From positions 18,916 to 82,915 of the forward strand of contig MPUH01000203.1 in NCBI GenBank assembly GCA_001970955.1: a DNA stretch of 64,000 nt, in the 5' to 3' direction. This DNA is from Stentor coeruleus (taxonomy: Eukaryota > Ciliophora > Heterotrichea > Heterotrichida > Stentoridae). Every line of letters starts with the position of its first letter. Position 1 is the first letter of the stretch. The notes beneath the pieces were generated by a model. It saw only the letters and a list, made by a program, of their open reading frames with translations. It made no database searches and was not told where the DNA came from. Made by a program: the position numbers and the translations under genes. Positions 47,104 through 61,329 of the stretch are shown one piece after another.

Positions 47104-50100
47104 TCACTTATGTTTTGTCCCTTGTGACATAAACATCTTCACCAAAGCTTCCATTTTTCTCAAATGTTTTATACGCGATCTCAAAAACGGCAAATAAAAA
47201 GCAAAATAAACAACTCCACAAAATAAGCAATAAAGAATTATAGCGGCAATTATATAATCAAAATCTTTTGCAATCGCATCTTTACCATTTTGATCTGCCA
47301 ATAAAATAATTTCACCTGTAAGATTTTTCAAACTATTCATACGACTTGAATAAATATCAACAATATTCTCATCTTTTGTGTCAAATAAATACATACTATC
47401 AATAATTGCTAATTCAATTGTCTTAGCAAGCCCATGAGGTACGGTAGACTCATAAGAATTATCATAATAATAATCACCTGCTTTACCAGTTAAAAATGAA
47501 TTAAATTCTTCATTTAATATATCGATTCTCGAGTTATCATATTTTTTAATAATATTTTTGAAATTCTCAGTTTCCAAATCAGGCATAATCAGATGAGTAA
47601 ATGAGGAAATCGTCCAAAAATTGGCTTGATGAATTAAAAAGATTTTTTCAAATAAAACTCCTTTTAAAAGATTATGCGCTTTTATATTGTTTTCCAAATG
47701 GGTATAAAGAACTAAGGAAATAAGTAAGAAATATATGATAGAAATGACTAAAAAGAACAGTTTTCTCCAAACATAAGCCCATATTTGTGAGAATTTTACT
47801 AAAAATTCACTTTTATCCACACGATTATATTCAAGAAACAAACTAGCTTCTTCTTCAGTTGTATCTAAATATGTTGTAAGTCTATGAATGCATTTATTTC
47901 TGATTTCATAAAATGCATGAAACGTATTTTCACTTATTTTCGTCCATACTAAATTGGTAGTTTTTATTATTTTATAAACCTTGTATATTTTTAAAAATAA
48001 ATACCCAAATACAATTGATATTTGCACTATAAGGATTATACTTTTAAGACTATCAAAATCTCGAACCCAACTATTTGCACAGTTTTCTATAGATGCGAAA
48101 TCTGAATTCAATTGATTATAAGCATCAACTATACCATTTACAAGCAAAAACTGCACTTGGCTTGAAGCATCAAGTCCATATTCTGTGTTATTCAAATAAT
48201 CTCTAACGTTTTTTTTGTATTTTTTGATAAAATCTATTAAATTCATTTTGTTTTGATAAGTATCTAGATTTTGAGTATAGATTTCTAAAGTGTCTTCAAC
48301 AAAAAATGTATTAACTTTTGTGCATTTTTTCCAAGTGTCCTTTTCTCCGAATATCAAATCTTCAATCTGGTCATTTTCCACTAACAAATTTTTAATTTTT
48401 TCCTTGTAATCAATACTTAAAGGAATATTAAGAAAGTTGTAGTTTATGTATACTGAAACTTCAAGTATGAAATTTATCAAATTCCCATGGTAAAGTAAAA
48501 GCTTATCATTTCTTATTAAGTCAATTTGTTCTGATATAAAATATGTACTAATAATAGTTGATACAATAAGTAAAACTATCTAAATAATCCTTACAACACC
48601 AACAAGTAACCATTTCATTAATACCAAGTAGCGTATTGAGATTATCAAACCTCTGCAAAGTTTAGAAATACTAGCCTCATCTTTAGAACGATTTTTACCA
48701 TGTTCAATACGCTCTGTAATATCTTCTAAATTATCTTGGGTTTTTGAAGTTAAATTATTTGTATCTTTATTTATTATTTGCGCATTTTCTTCATCAAAGT
48801 CAGAGTTGAAATGGACTTTAGATTTCTCAGCATTGGATAAACGTATTTTCCCTTTTGGTTTATCTAAAACTGTTGAAGCTTCTTCAAGTTTTATTTCACG
48901 TATTTCTTCATTTATTATTTCTTGAAGACTCAGTTCATCGTTAAAAAAAAGCAAAACACATAATGTACTTGATTTTATGACTTTTAAGTTTTTTACGACA
49001 AAGAAAACTTTATTTTCATGAATGAATTTCAATGGAATATTTGATTCTAAGGATTCTATAGAAAGTCCTGGAAAAAGATCATGGATATAATAATCTTTAA
49101 AATTGGCTAAATTTGATGATGTTAGGACTTTGAAAACTTCAGTATGCATATATATAAGCCCTTGCATATTAACTAATACTGCATGACGACTAGTTTGAAG
49201 TTTCCTACCAACAATAAGGAAAAATATTCTATCGCTTAATGAAGCTAATGTAGTTTTCACATAACATTCTACTAAATAGCCTCTTTCAGTTTGGAAAAGC
49301 ATTATAGGAGGAAGATTTAAATGGCTTGATGTGCAGTTTTTCACAAAGTTAATCAAATAGTCATTATGCTTAAGACTATATGGTTTTGGGATAAGATTAC
49401 TCATATCGCTTCCAATCAAAGTTAAAGCACTACCTCCAATAATCCTTGAAAACTGATCATTAGCATATAATATTGTACCTAAATTATCAGTTTCTCCAGA
49501 AACTAACAAAATCCCATTGTTTTCATCAAAATAATTCAAAGCGCCATTTGTTGCTTTTTCTGAATCTTTAAACTTGAGTTTATTCAATACTAAACTTTCA
49601 TGGTTTATACAAATATCAACAGAAAAACTTAATAAAAGTTTCTGACATTCAATACCGCTGTGGTATTTTTGACATAGTTTTTCATAACCTTTTCTGACAA
49701 CTTTAAGCTTTTTATACATAACACTAACATATTTTTCTAGTTTGGAAATTTTTGGTTTTCCGCTTACAATTTCTGATGCAAAAGCTATGTAGATTTGGGC
49801 TATAACTTTATCTGCTGTTTTAGCTTTTGAAAGTTTGAGTATATAGTTTAGGAAATTTAGATCTTCTAATGAGGAAAGCATGTTAAGTTTTAGAATTCTC
49901 CTACATTTGAATTCTTGAAATGATGTTTCGAGGGAAAATGGGACTTGATGGATTCGAGAAAGTTTTATATAGGCTAGTCGATAGTCTTTTAGTGTATATA
50001 TGCAATAATTGCATGCCCATATTGATAAAAGTCCAATACTATTCGGATTCAGTTGTGAATATTTGTTTATATCCCTAATAACATTATAAGACTGGAAATC

Positions 50101-51192
50101 TTGATTAAACATTTCATTCCGCAATTGTATTTCTAAATGTAGAGTATTTTTAATTGTCTTTAAATTTCTTTTAGTAATTAATTTGTAACGATACTTTAAT
50201 ATTTCGGGAGACATAAGCCCTACCAAAGGAATAATTATTATATTTGCTAGCATTAAATATCCAGCACTATCAAACATTTTGGCTGCAATGAAGCTTATTG
50301 CAGTTGAAAATTCACAACAAATTTTAGTCAATGCTATTGAATTTGGAGACTTATTGTAATATGGTAAATATATTATATACATGCTTCCTAGCCATAGGCA
50401 TACAATTGAACACATTATATGAAGCCATTCAATTATATCCAAGGATATAAAGCAATATAATTCTATTATGATAATTCTTGAAATAATTCTTTTAACATCA
50501 GTAGCACAACTTGCTTTAGATTGAAAGTTTTTGTTGTGATAACAATGACGAATTTCAAAACTCATATACTCGCAGGAAATTGCATGGAAAATGTGAAGGA
50601 GTATGCAAAGAATACAGTTGATCCCATTCCATTTTGTAAGAACTAAAGTATTTTCATTAGGATAAAACTTTGAATAGTAAACAGATTGACTTAAAAGTAT
50701 TGAAAAAAAAGTAAGAATTGGAATAAAAAGAACTGTGTTTTGAATGTTTAAAGCCTTGCCAATCATCCATTTCATGATTCTTGGTGGGTTAATTTTCTTG
50801 AGTGAAAGAATAAATATCAAAGCAAAAGTGATAAAAGTTGTATAAACCAAAGCTGAAAATGCATAGTAACTGAACAATTGGATATTCAATTGATAAATAA
50901 TTGTGTCAACTCTTGAATAGCTAAGAATATGCCAATAGCTTTCATAAGAATTCCAATCAGAAATGGGCATTCCCGGCCGCCAAAGCAAGCTAGTGAATTG
51001 GAAATACAGAATCACATAAACAGAAACGAATGAAAGTTTTTCTCTTCCTAAACGAATCTGAGTTAAGTCATTTTCTTCAAAAACCTCTAGAATTGCCCTA
51101 TAAAATGTGTCTAAAAACTTCGAGTTTGAATAATGTTTCAAAGATTGGTTACTAGATGGACCTTCCCTCAATGGAGATAAATCAGAAGACAT
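47104..51192 (-). CDS. TmcB-like multi-pass PAS protein, copy A (one intron)
   Basis: Exon 1 (48595-51192, 866 codons) and exon 2 (47104-48579) join across a 15-nt phase-0 intron at 48580-48594, giving about 1357 aa. The N-terminal 330 residues contain some eight hydrophobic spans. A helical, TPR-like region follows (about 340-540). A PAS-like domain (about 545-660) contains FDENNGILLVSG and ANDQFSRIIGGSALTLIGSD. After a polar linker, further spans start at the exon junction (LMKWLLVGV) and continue into exon 2, which has a long soluble loop and three more spans. The plan matches the ciliate TmcB/TmcC-type family. A sensory or receptor role is likely; the signal is unknown. It is a tandem paralogue of copy B. 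Confidence 0.8.
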
Positions 51193-51652
51193 AATAAATT
51201 TTATCTGGTGGATTTTAATTATGTATAGAGAATAAAAGCTTTTAGAGTTTATTTGAAAAGAGATAATTGCTTATAATATTTCGATAAAAAAACTTGAAAG
51301 CATTGCGAAATAAAATTTTTGATTTGGCTATGAATATATGTTGTAAGGTAAAAAAATTTGTAAAATAGAATTGAAATCGAGATGATGAAAAAAATTATGA
51401 GCTAAAATAGATGTGGATAATGAAAAAACTTGAAATAGGATTTAGTATAGGATAATTAGGGTTTTAGTGTAATAAATATTTTTAAAATTATTATATTGCT
51501 TACATTTATCTGAAAAGTTGTATAAGGTTTTAATATAAAGGGTGATTTATTTTATAAAATTACAATCTATTTAGGAAATTAGCATGCTTGATTTTGATGC
51601 GATTGTGGAATTATGTCACAATATTTTTTTATTAATCATGATTTACACTTAT
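51193..51652. other. Intergenic between tandem paralogues, nothing recognised
   Basis: About 0.46 kb of AT-rich DNA that must contain the promoter of copy A and the 3' end of copy B. Confidence 0.5.
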
Positions 51653-54600
51653 TCAATTTACAAAAATCTTAGCTAAAATTTCTATATGCTTGAAGTAATT
51701 CTGTTGCCTAATCAAAAATGGTAAATAAACCATAAAAAACATACTAAATGCAAATATCGTATAAAGGGCACTCCAAGCAAAAACTTTAATAATTTCTTCT
51801 TTATTGATTGCTTTCCCATAATCAAAAGTTTTCTGAATATCTAATTCTATTATCGATCTTACATCTTGCATTTTATTTCTGTATTTAGCTATTTCTTGTA
51901 AATTTTGTGTTTCAAACATGTATAAACTATCATAAAAAGCTACTTCGGATTCATGGATAACTCCATATTTGGCAATATTTTCACTATTACTCTTGAAAAG
52001 ACTCTTATAAATTTCACCAGCAACACTTGATGAAAAACTTTTGCTCTCAATTTCTTGTATATTTTTATTGTATTTCCCCCAGATTTGGGTTATGAATTCT
52101 TTTTGAGTACCATTTAAGATTTGGCTACTTAAACCAAAGGTAGTCCAAAAATCTACTTGATACATGTAAGATTTTTGTTTGTATAGCAAATGATTGAAAA
52201 AATTTATATTTTTTACTTGCTCGCCTATGTTTATATATGAGATTTGTGATACAATAAAGAAATAAACAAGAGATACTACAACAAAGAGAATCACAATCCA
52301 TATTTGGCCTATTAATTGACTGAAGTTAAGGGAAAAACATGGTTTTTTAACAGCAGTGTAATCATACAAATTAAATATCTCATCTTCTTTTATGCTCAAG
52401 TTGTCTGTAAGCCTACTAATGCATTTATCTCTTAATTGGTAAAAATATTTATGAACATTTTCACCAATCTTATTCCAAATCCTGTTAAAATTTTGAATGA
52501 TTTTAAGAACTTCACTGAATTTAAGTATAAAAGATGCTATCAAAAGTGAAACTTGTATAATCAAGATGATATAATTTATAGTATTCAAAGTGATAACATC
52601 ACTATTTGAGCAATCAATAATACTATAAAAAAAGTTTTCAATTTGTGGAAGTGCCAACAACATAGTAGTGTTTATTAAAAATTCAAAATTTTCTATATCT
52701 TGTGGGTTTTCTATATATGTATTTATTGATGATTTTATGATTTTTATAAAATCATAAACATTACTTTTATATATTTGCATTTTTTTCCCAGTAAAATATA
52801 TGTTTAAAGGAGTATCAGTTAATAAATGAGTACTGATCCAGCATGATTTATGCTTTAAAAGTTCTTTACGCAATATATTTTCTATATCGAAATTAGTATT
52901 AAGAAACTCGATAAGTTCAACCTTAATATCATCAGTAATAAATGTGCTGTTTAAATTGAGGTAAGCAATTTTCACACTTGCTTCTTGAACAAATTCAGAA
53001 AATTCCCCATACACTTTAATTAAATCAATATCAACCTCTTTGGCAATCAAATAAGTTGTTATTCCATTAGAAATAATAAAAAATGACACCTAAATATCAA
53101 ATACCACAATAAAAAACAACCACTTCATAAGAAAAATCAGCTTGTAAGAGTTTGAAATCGCTCTAGATATCGAAAAAGGTTGGAATTCATTTTTTGTATT
53201 CTTTGTATTAAGAGCATACATTTCTTTAAAATGCTGAGGACTATTAAGACTAGATTCAGAAACTTCAGCTTTATCATTACTATTAAGATTAGTAATTTGT
53301 GTTTTAGGGTATAACAAATTTTTATACTGCTTAAGTGGATCATCATTATCTTTTTTCAATTTTACATTTATTTCTTCTTCACTTTCAATCCTCCCCTTAA
53401 ACTGTTCCATAACTGTGAATTTTTTTTCTCTAGTTCCTCTTTCTTGTGTTCTAATTCTTATCTGAGTACTCATTTCTATCTTATCCTTATTAAAAGCCAT
53501 TTTCAAATCATCTTCTTTTTCAACAACAATAACACTCAACATGTTTGAATTCCCAATATTCTCTGATACTTTTGTTATAAAAACTTTTCTTATCCCAATA
53601 TTTACAGGAACAGCAACTTTAAGTTTATGTTTATCAATATTATATCCTGGGATTATATGTTCTAAATCGATATTTTGGCAATTTGGGATTTTATAGTTAA
53701 ATAAACTTGGGAATTTTTGTGTATGTGAATATATCATACCTGAAGAGTTTATTAATGCTCGTTGATAAGCTTCTTTTATACTTTGAGCGAGAACTAAGTA
53801 AAAAATATGCCCATCTAGAGCAATACATGATATTTTAACATAACATTCGATTAGATAACCTTTTTCGGTTTGGAAGTATAATGTGCAAGGGAAACGCAAA
53901 ATGCTTGATGTGGATTTTCTTGAGAAATTTAATAGGAAACTGTTATGCTTGTTGTTGTATGGATAAGGGATATATGAGGAAATGTTGGATTTTATTATTT
54001 GATTTGGAGTTTCGCCGATTATATTCCCGAATTGCTCGTTACAGTATATTATTATCCCTATGCTGGATTCATCACCTGATACTAAAAGAATACCATTTGT
54101 TTGGTCGAAATATGCTAATGTTTGAGTTGGAATTAAGCATTCTTCGCCACAGTAAATTTTATCTGAATCAATTTTATCATCTGGGTATATGCTTTCAAGA
54201 AGACTCTTGAGTAAAATTACACACTCAGTATTTTTTGGATGCTTTTTTAGAAGCCTGCTATAGTTATCCACAATATACTCCATATCTTCAGTAACCTGCA
54301 TCATTAACGTATTAATTCTTTTCATCCTAGGTTTTTCTGAAACAATTTCTGCAGCTAAAACAATGCATTTCTCCACAGCATTTTGATCAACTTGTTTAAT
54401 CTTCTCAATTTTTCTCATATAATTAAAAAATCCCAAGTCTTCAGGTATCGCAGCTTTCAAGTTCTTAACAATTTTCCTAAGTTTATAACCTTGAAAATCA
54501 GTTGTAAGCGAAGGTGGACTCTTATAAATTTTAGTCAATTTCATCATAGCCAATTTAGAATCTTGTAAAGCATATATACAATGACTACATTCCCAAAGTG

Positions 54601-55762
54601 CAATAGAGTCTAAATTATCCTTATGATTCAATAAGTACTCACCAAATGCATTTAAAGGTTCTATATTTTGTTCTTCACAATGAATCAAAGCTTTTCTTAT
54701 CTGAAGTTCTAAAGAAAATGCATTTCGACATTCTTTTGGATCAGTAATTTTAATCTGACTATATCTTAAATCCAAAATCGATGGAACAATTAAAATTATT
54801 AAAGGGACCAATATTACATTAGAAAGCATTAAAAACCCTGAACTATCGATAATATAAGTAAAAGCAAAACAAAAAGCTGTGAACATTTTGCACACTGTTG
54901 TAGCAAAAACAATAACATTCATATTTCGATTATAAAAAGGTAAATAAATCCAATATAAAACACATAGCCATATACTCACAATAACATTTAAACTATGAGA
55001 TATTTCTAATCTATCAACAGGTAAAATACAATATAGTTCAACAGTGACAATTGTTGAGATCATTTTTTTAAAATCAATCATACAAGATGATTTAGCTTTA
55101 TAGTCCACAACAGCAAAGCAGTGTCTGACTTCAAATGTCATTATTTCATAGACAAAAGATGTTGAAATATGGAGTAAAAGACAAGTAACACAATTAGCTA
55201 AATGAGCTGAATTCATATTTTCTAAAGATGTACTTGGGTATATTGATGGAAGATTGAATATTTTTGCGATAATAGCAGAAAAAAAAGTGAGCATTGGGAT
55301 AAATAATAGGGTATTTTGTATAAAAAGAACTTTTTGGAAAAGCCATTTCAATATTTTCGGTATGCTTCTTTTTTTTGACGACGCGATAACTGTAAGGATA
55401 AAAATCAAAGAATTGAAAAACACAATTCCTGTAAAGACATAATAGGCTTGAATCTCAATACCAAGGATATAAAATATAGTATCAAGACGTGCAAAACTTA
55501 GTACTCTCCAGAATGGTTCATAATAATCCCAACCAAAATATTTTATACCCTGTTTCCAATATAAACTTGTATATTGAAGGTAAAATATTAAGTGAAATAG
55601 GATTTGCCATGCCATTGTCATTTTTGAATCATTGTGATTTGTATTTGGTTCCTGTAAGGAGTTCATTAAAGTCTTATAGAGCTTTTTTATTAGCTTGGAA
55701 ATGTAAGTTGCAGGTAGAAATGCACGGTTTAATTTGCTGATTTTTAGAACCTCAGTATTCAT
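51653..55762 (-). CDS. TmcB-like multi-pass PAS protein, copy B (one intron)
   Basis: Exon 1 (53105-55762, 886 codons) and exon 2 (51653-53089) join across a 15-nt phase-0 intron at 53090-53104, giving about 1364 aa. The domain order is the same as copy A: multiple N-terminal spans (about 45-335), a helical TPR-like region, a PAS-like domain (about 560-680, with FDQTNGILLVSG and CNEQFGNIIGETPNQIIKS), a charged linker, and a C-terminal membrane block with an extracellular-type loop. The intron lies at the equivalent codon of both copies, just after LMKWL and four or five hydrophobic residues, so it predates the duplication. Sequence divergence between copies is large, so the duplication is old. 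Confidence 0.8.
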
Positions 55763-57520
55763 AATTTATAAAACTAGATGGGCTAATAATGAATTGATTT
55801 GTTAAATTTAATTTATTTAATAATATAAAAAATGATACTTGTAAGAGATATTGGAGAGTTTAGATTAGAGTTTGATATTTGCTGGAATAATGGCTTTGTA
55901 TTAAAATTATTGCTGTTAAGGTAGTTATAGACATTTTTCATACTTAAAACGATCTTTTTAGAATTATTTTTCATAATTTTACCTTGAATAATGAAGATTG
56001 TTTAATTGTGTTTTAATAATAGTTAAATTATCTTGAGTATTGTAGTCATGTAATGATTTATAATGGTATATTAATGATATATGATATTAAAAAATATATA
56101 TTTTGAATAAAGTAAAATCATTAAGATTTTTTTGAAGCTGATTTAGGTTATTAATAAACTTTTTGAAAGAATTTAGATAATAATAAAAATTTAAGCAAAG
56201 AAATTAAAATTTGCATATATCTTCAAGATGAAATACATATAATTATCTAACACTAGTCACTTAAATGTATTATCTTAAGCTAATATTCAATATAATACCC
56301 AAGGTGTGCAAACCTTTATAACATAAAAAAAATCCTCGCATTTGTATTTTAGTATAAACCTTAGGAATAGATTTTAAAATTAACTTGAAAGAATCAAAAT
56401 CAAAGTATCATTATGTAAAGAATAAGATGAAAACATGCACTAGTGTTATTATCTCATAGGATCTTCTAGCTTAAAACAAGATTTTTATATTTCACTACTT
56501 TATCCAAAGAGAATCTAAACTATTTATAACTATAGACTATGTATAGAATATAAAATACTAAAAATTTTATATTTAGATTGAATCTCAAGGTTTTGAATCA
56601 TATTCATTATAAAAATACCTTGTTCTGCTTATAAAAAATTCATTTTAAAAACCTATTTTTCTAATCTTCTGCTTTTTATTCTAAATTCATTTAAATTTCC
56701 TTAAGTATCAACTTTATTTCTTACACAAACACTTAATCTGCAAAGAACAAATTAAAAGATAAACTATTAGAAGCTCTTAATAAATTCCAATCGAAATAAA
56801 ATAGTCGAATTCTAATTAAACTAAACTTATATTTATATACACAAGCAACATCATATTCTTAGCAAGATGAAGCTTTAAGTACGATAATTTATAATATTAT
56901 CTTTGACATAAGGGTTTCTGCATGCTTTAAGTTTTTCATATAGAAAAAATAATCAATCATTTCAAGATTTTATATTTTTTATGCAAGTGTTGAATTAAAT
57001 AAGCCTAAATAGTTTTATATACTTTTCTCAGTGTAAATATATTAAAAAATTATATAGAAGAACTATAATAAATACCCTTTACGAAATAGACTCAAGTATT
57101 TTGTTTAATTTAAAAAAAAAATATTTTTTAATCTTAAAGATCGGGAAAATATTTAAGCGCGCAGAATTATTGAAAAAACTATTCTAAATTACTTATTTGG
57201 TTTACTTTAAAGGCTTGCAAGATAAATATAAGTTTAAGTTAATAAATATGTCACCTATAATTAGAAAGTAGTTACGTTTTTGTTATATTTTCCCTAATAT
57301 ATCACTAAAATCTTTTAAAAATATTAGAATTTAATTCAAATTGTGCTTCACTTTTGAATTTCAACTTCATCATTTTACTGAATAAGATAGATTTAAAATT
57401 ATATGGTTTAATATTGTATTGAAATAAAGCAGATATCGATAATAAATCCCAAATATTCCTTTTATTCCGAATAAAGATTATTCTATTTAGAGGTAAATTT
57501 CAATTTAATACATCTTATAC
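55763..57520. other. Long intergenic interval, nothing recognised
   Basis: About 1.76 kb of AT-rich DNA. I saw no coding frame, no minimal-intron chain and no clear repeats on either strand. Confidence 0.5.
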
Positions 57521-58174
57521 TTAAGATAATTTATTCAATAAATAAATCAGCCGTCCATAAAAACTATCCTCGAATTTCTCAAAAGAAATCCATTCTTGAG
57601 ATTTCATAGCTATTTCTTCAGAAAATGTGCTACCTTCATCACTTTTCATATCTTCTTCACTATCTTTTTTCTTTATCAAAGGTTCAGCCAAGAATTTAAC
57701 ATATTCATTTAAAGGTGGAATATAAGGTGGTTGCTTTGAATAGTTATCTGTTGTATTTTTGCTAAATAAACCTTACCAATGAGAGCATTTACAGTTTATC
57801 CCACAAGGAATTCCAGCATTATAGCATTCACAGTACTTTTTGACGCATTTTGTTCTTTTGCAGTTGCATCCTTTAAAGTGCGGTGCAGCTTTAGACTTAA
57901 AAGTTTCTGGGTCTACAGGGATTTTTGGTCTAAAAGCCTGTGGATCTCTTTCAAGTATTGCTTTGATTTTTTTTAACCGAAGATCCTAAATAAATATTAC
58001 CTCTTCTTCTGGTTTGTTACAACAATTATTACAATTGCAGTCTATACAATATTCTCCTGCAGCAAAACATTCGCAATAAAGTTTTAAACATTTCGAATAT
58101 TTACAGTTACATACTCGGGTTCCTTTGAGTAGTACGCTAGCTTGGTTATTGAAATTTTCCATTATAAAGGCCAT
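57521..58174 (-). CDS. Tesmin/TSO1-like CXC-domain protein with two introns
   Basis: Three exons (58001-58174, 57777-57985, 57521-57761) join over 15-nt introns at 57986-58000 and 57762-57776, giving 207 aa. Two CXC motifs are present: [19 protein letters not shown] with C-x2-C-x-C-x2-CCN (about 23-52), and [19 protein letters not shown] with C-x3-C-x-C (about 95-120). They are joined by an [10 protein letters not shown] linker, the typical RNPxAFxPK spacer of LIN54/TSO1 proteins. The family binds the CHR-type DNA element TTYRAA and acts in DREAM-like cell-cycle complexes. The protein is far shorter than LIN54, with only a short acidic tail. The start could be the second Met (MENFNNQ). Confidence 0.85.
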
Positions 58175-60619
58175 GATGATTTTTAATCTAATAAAATTTC
58201 ATTTATGCTATTTAAGATTATTATGAAACTTCATTAAATAAACTTTTTAGATTAGTTTTGTAAATATCAAAAAAAGAAGCAATTTCAATTTTGTATGAGT
58301 GGATAAAATTGATAGTGTCGGTAAATTTTTTTTGTTTTTTGGTAGATTTTTTTTTAGTAGGCTAGTTTTTTTTGGTAGTTGTTGGAAGATGAGAGAATTC
58401 AGAGATTTAAATAAGAAATATTAGAATTAGAAAGTAAGAAAGAAAGAGAATTTTTAATGCAGATTAAATGGAATATTTGCCGGGGAATTTTATTATTTAA
58501 AATAATTTTAACTTTTTGAACAGTATTAATCTTTGTGTTTAATACATTTTTTGGAATAATAATAAGTATAAGCTTAAAAAGATTTCGCTCAAGTCAAAAA
58601 CATTTCCCACAAGTTTTTTTGTCAAAATATTAAAATTTAAAAAAATCGATTCCAATTAATTTATAATATATTATTTAAACTTCTAAAATACAAACTTTTC
58701 TCCTATCAAAATGATTGAAACTTTCTTATCTGATTACTTATTTTCTTATATTTAAGTTCTATTTCTTTTTTAGTTCATTAATGACGATTTCAATAAAAAA
58801 AAAAATTTCTACCTAAGTTCTTGTAATTTAATCTCTTTTTCCGCTATGATTTTGTACTAATATTTTTTCTAGATTCTAACCTTAGCAAACCTCTTCAATA
58901 AAACACAAATTCCCTAGCACACAATCAATATCATAATTAGTCCAATAGTCTTTTCAAGGTTTTTCCTTATATTCTCAACTTTTTAATAAGATACATTTTG
59001 ATCAAATTTTTCAAAAAAGTATGTAAGGGTCTTTAATTCTCTTCTGCTAACTTCCAGTTTATCAATAGCTTTGTTACTTTTGCTTTTGATTTTGATTTTG
59101 CTTGCATGCTATATATTTTCTTCTTCTCTTTATATAGAACTTAAGGTATATTTTCTCTTATATTGGTTTTTCTTTCTTCTCTATACTATTTTTACCTCAT
59201 CTTCTCTTTCTCTTCTTCCAACTCCTTATTCTATCTCTAAGCTGTCTCTACATCTTCTTTATAATCCTTAACTTTTTCTTTCAAATCATTGCAGTATGAT
59301 TTTTGACAATTTTCAGCTCTTCAAAATAGTTTTTCTTTACACTTTTTAGTTTTTTTTAGCAGTTTAATTTTTTCTTGTTTATTTTAGCTCTTTCTCAAAA
59401 ATACTCCTTATTGGAACTTATTCTTTTGTTTGTGAAATATTTTGAGTGTTTAGCAAAAATTTTATTTTTTTAACTTCGAAATTTTCATGCAGTTATTTGA
59501 AGATCATAGTTTGATAGTAATTTTTTTGTTTTTGTAGCATTTCAGAGTAATTCTCACAATTAAATTGGAGAAAAGAACTTTTATCTTAGTTGATACTTGA
59601 AGGATTTACAGGTTTACGTAGGAAAAATTCATATAAACAGGGACAGTAAGAAGATGTAAAGTGATGTTATGATTACTTAAGTTGCATTGATGGATTATGA
59701 TAGATTCAGGTTTTAAGGAAAAACTTGGCTTTTTGTGAAGGTCAGTATTCATATTTATGCTTAATTATTTAAGGGAAAAGATTTGAAAAGCAATTTGCGA
59801 ATTATAGGTTTGCGGTGATTTTATAAGGATAGGCGTACTGAAGTCCTGTAATGATTTATTTCAGTGTTAAGATGTCTTGGTATTTAGTGAAAATCTACTG
59901 GGTTTGACTTAAACTGAGTGTTTCAAGTGAGATAAAATCTTTGTACTCGTTCGAATATTTTATTTGGCCTTTGATCATAAGATGATCCACACTATTTTTG
60001 GCTTATTTTGGTTAAAACACTTTTATAGCATTATTGACTTCTAATCTCTATACGTATTTAGTATTAAATTTCTTAATCAATAATATTTTGCCTGTAGATA
60101 AAGAAAGCCATATGCTATTCATTAAAATAGTTTTTATATTTTTCTATACTGTATACAAAATTTCTTGCAAATTAGGTTATAAGTTAAGTATCTTTTTTTA
60201 TCAATTCTTAGGGGAAATACTGCGTCAATTTCTAGAGACTTGCTGTAGGTTATCTAAGTTTGCTCAAGAATCATAGGCCTGATTGTTTAGAACAGCGATA
60301 GCAATTTGAATAAATTTTTGTATCTCGAAACTTTGCGAAGAATTTACTAGATACAGAATAAATAAAAGCACAAAATCTAACAAAAAACAAAAAATTTGCT
60401 GCTGAGCTATGCAAAATGATTTAAAAAATGAAATAATGGCCGAAGATTAATCAGATATCAAAGGAAGCTGCTTAAAAATTGTTGATAAAGCAAGGATTGC
60501 ATAAATCAACTTAAATCCCTTGTGCAATAGAATATTAAAATGCTAATTATTTGTTTTGAATACATAAGAAAATCAATATATTTAATTGATTTTTAAAATA
60601 TCGTGCATATGTTTTATAA
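58175..60619. other. Long gene-poor interval with purine-rich strand
   Basis: No intact gene. On the minus strand, about 59400-58880, frames read as degraded coiled coil (CNDLKEKVKDYKEDVETA, then NKELEEEKEKMR) with TAA/TAG interruptions, followed by a hydrophobic tail-like segment. Short plus-strand frames opposite this (59071-59271, 60034-60276) are probably shadows. Confidence 0.35.
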
Positions 60620-61014
60620 ATAAAATTTAAGCAGATAAGTGAGCAAGTAGAATCTGTAAATGAAGAATTAAGAGATGCTTATGAAGAAATGAAGGATATT
60701 AAAACTATTGAAAATAAAGTTCAAATTATCAGTAAACAGATGAGATATGTAAGTGAAGAGGTAAAGAAGTAAAGTTTATTAGTGAAGAAGTAAAGTCTGT
60801 AAGTGGAGAAGTAAAAGCTCTCTGTGAAGAAATGAAGGGTGTTAAAACTATTGAAAATAAGATTCAAGTTATCAGTGAAGAAGTAAAAGCTGTTAGTAAA
60901 GAAGTAAAGACCAGCATGAATAACCTTAATAATAGAGTTGTGGATATTGAAAGAAATATTATTAATATACAAGGAAGTATTGAATTGGTAAGAGATTTTG
61001 AGTACTCAGACTAG
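60620..61014 (+). pseudogene. Frameshifted coiled-coil ORF with internal repeats
   Basis: Two frames carry the same kind of heptad sequence. The first (about 60620-60771) includes EEMKDIKTIENKVQIISK and ends in TAA after VSEEVKK. The second (about 60757-61014) contains EEMKGVKTIENKIQVISEE and repeated SEEVK/SGEVK units. A one-base shift near 60765 would join them. An imperfect direct repeat of about 60 bp recurs with a spacing of about 145 bp. It lies about 300 bp upstream of the reverse-transcriptase relic on the same strand, so it could be a retrotransposon ORF1-like coiled coil, but an independent gene is equally possible. Confidence 0.5.
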
Positions 61015-61329
61015 AACTTTATTTAAAAAGCTTCTGTTTAGCATTCAGAACCTTTATAGAAATACACTTGCTGAAATAGGTATCAATAGCCTTTAGGTCT
61101 ATGTAAAAATTTGTATCATTAATATAATGATTGTATATAACTCTTGCATAGCTTAAGGTATTAATTCAATTAGAATGACTATTTTCAGAACTAAAGATAA
61201 GCATATATTATTTTTTTGTATATCAATCAAAAGTATTACTTCACATGATAGACAATAGTAGAAGTTATTGTATTCATCACAATATATCAGGCAATAACTG
61301 TAATATATGCTCCTAAGTGCATCCCTTAA

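Noticed and set aside
59071-59271. Plus-strand hydrophobic 66-codon ORF
   Set aside because: It lies opposite a purine-rich strand that looks like degraded coiled coil; Leu/Ser richness is expected of the antisense frame.
60034-60276. Plus-strand 80-codon ORF
   Set aside because: Low-complexity Phe/Leu/Ile composition without motif or context.
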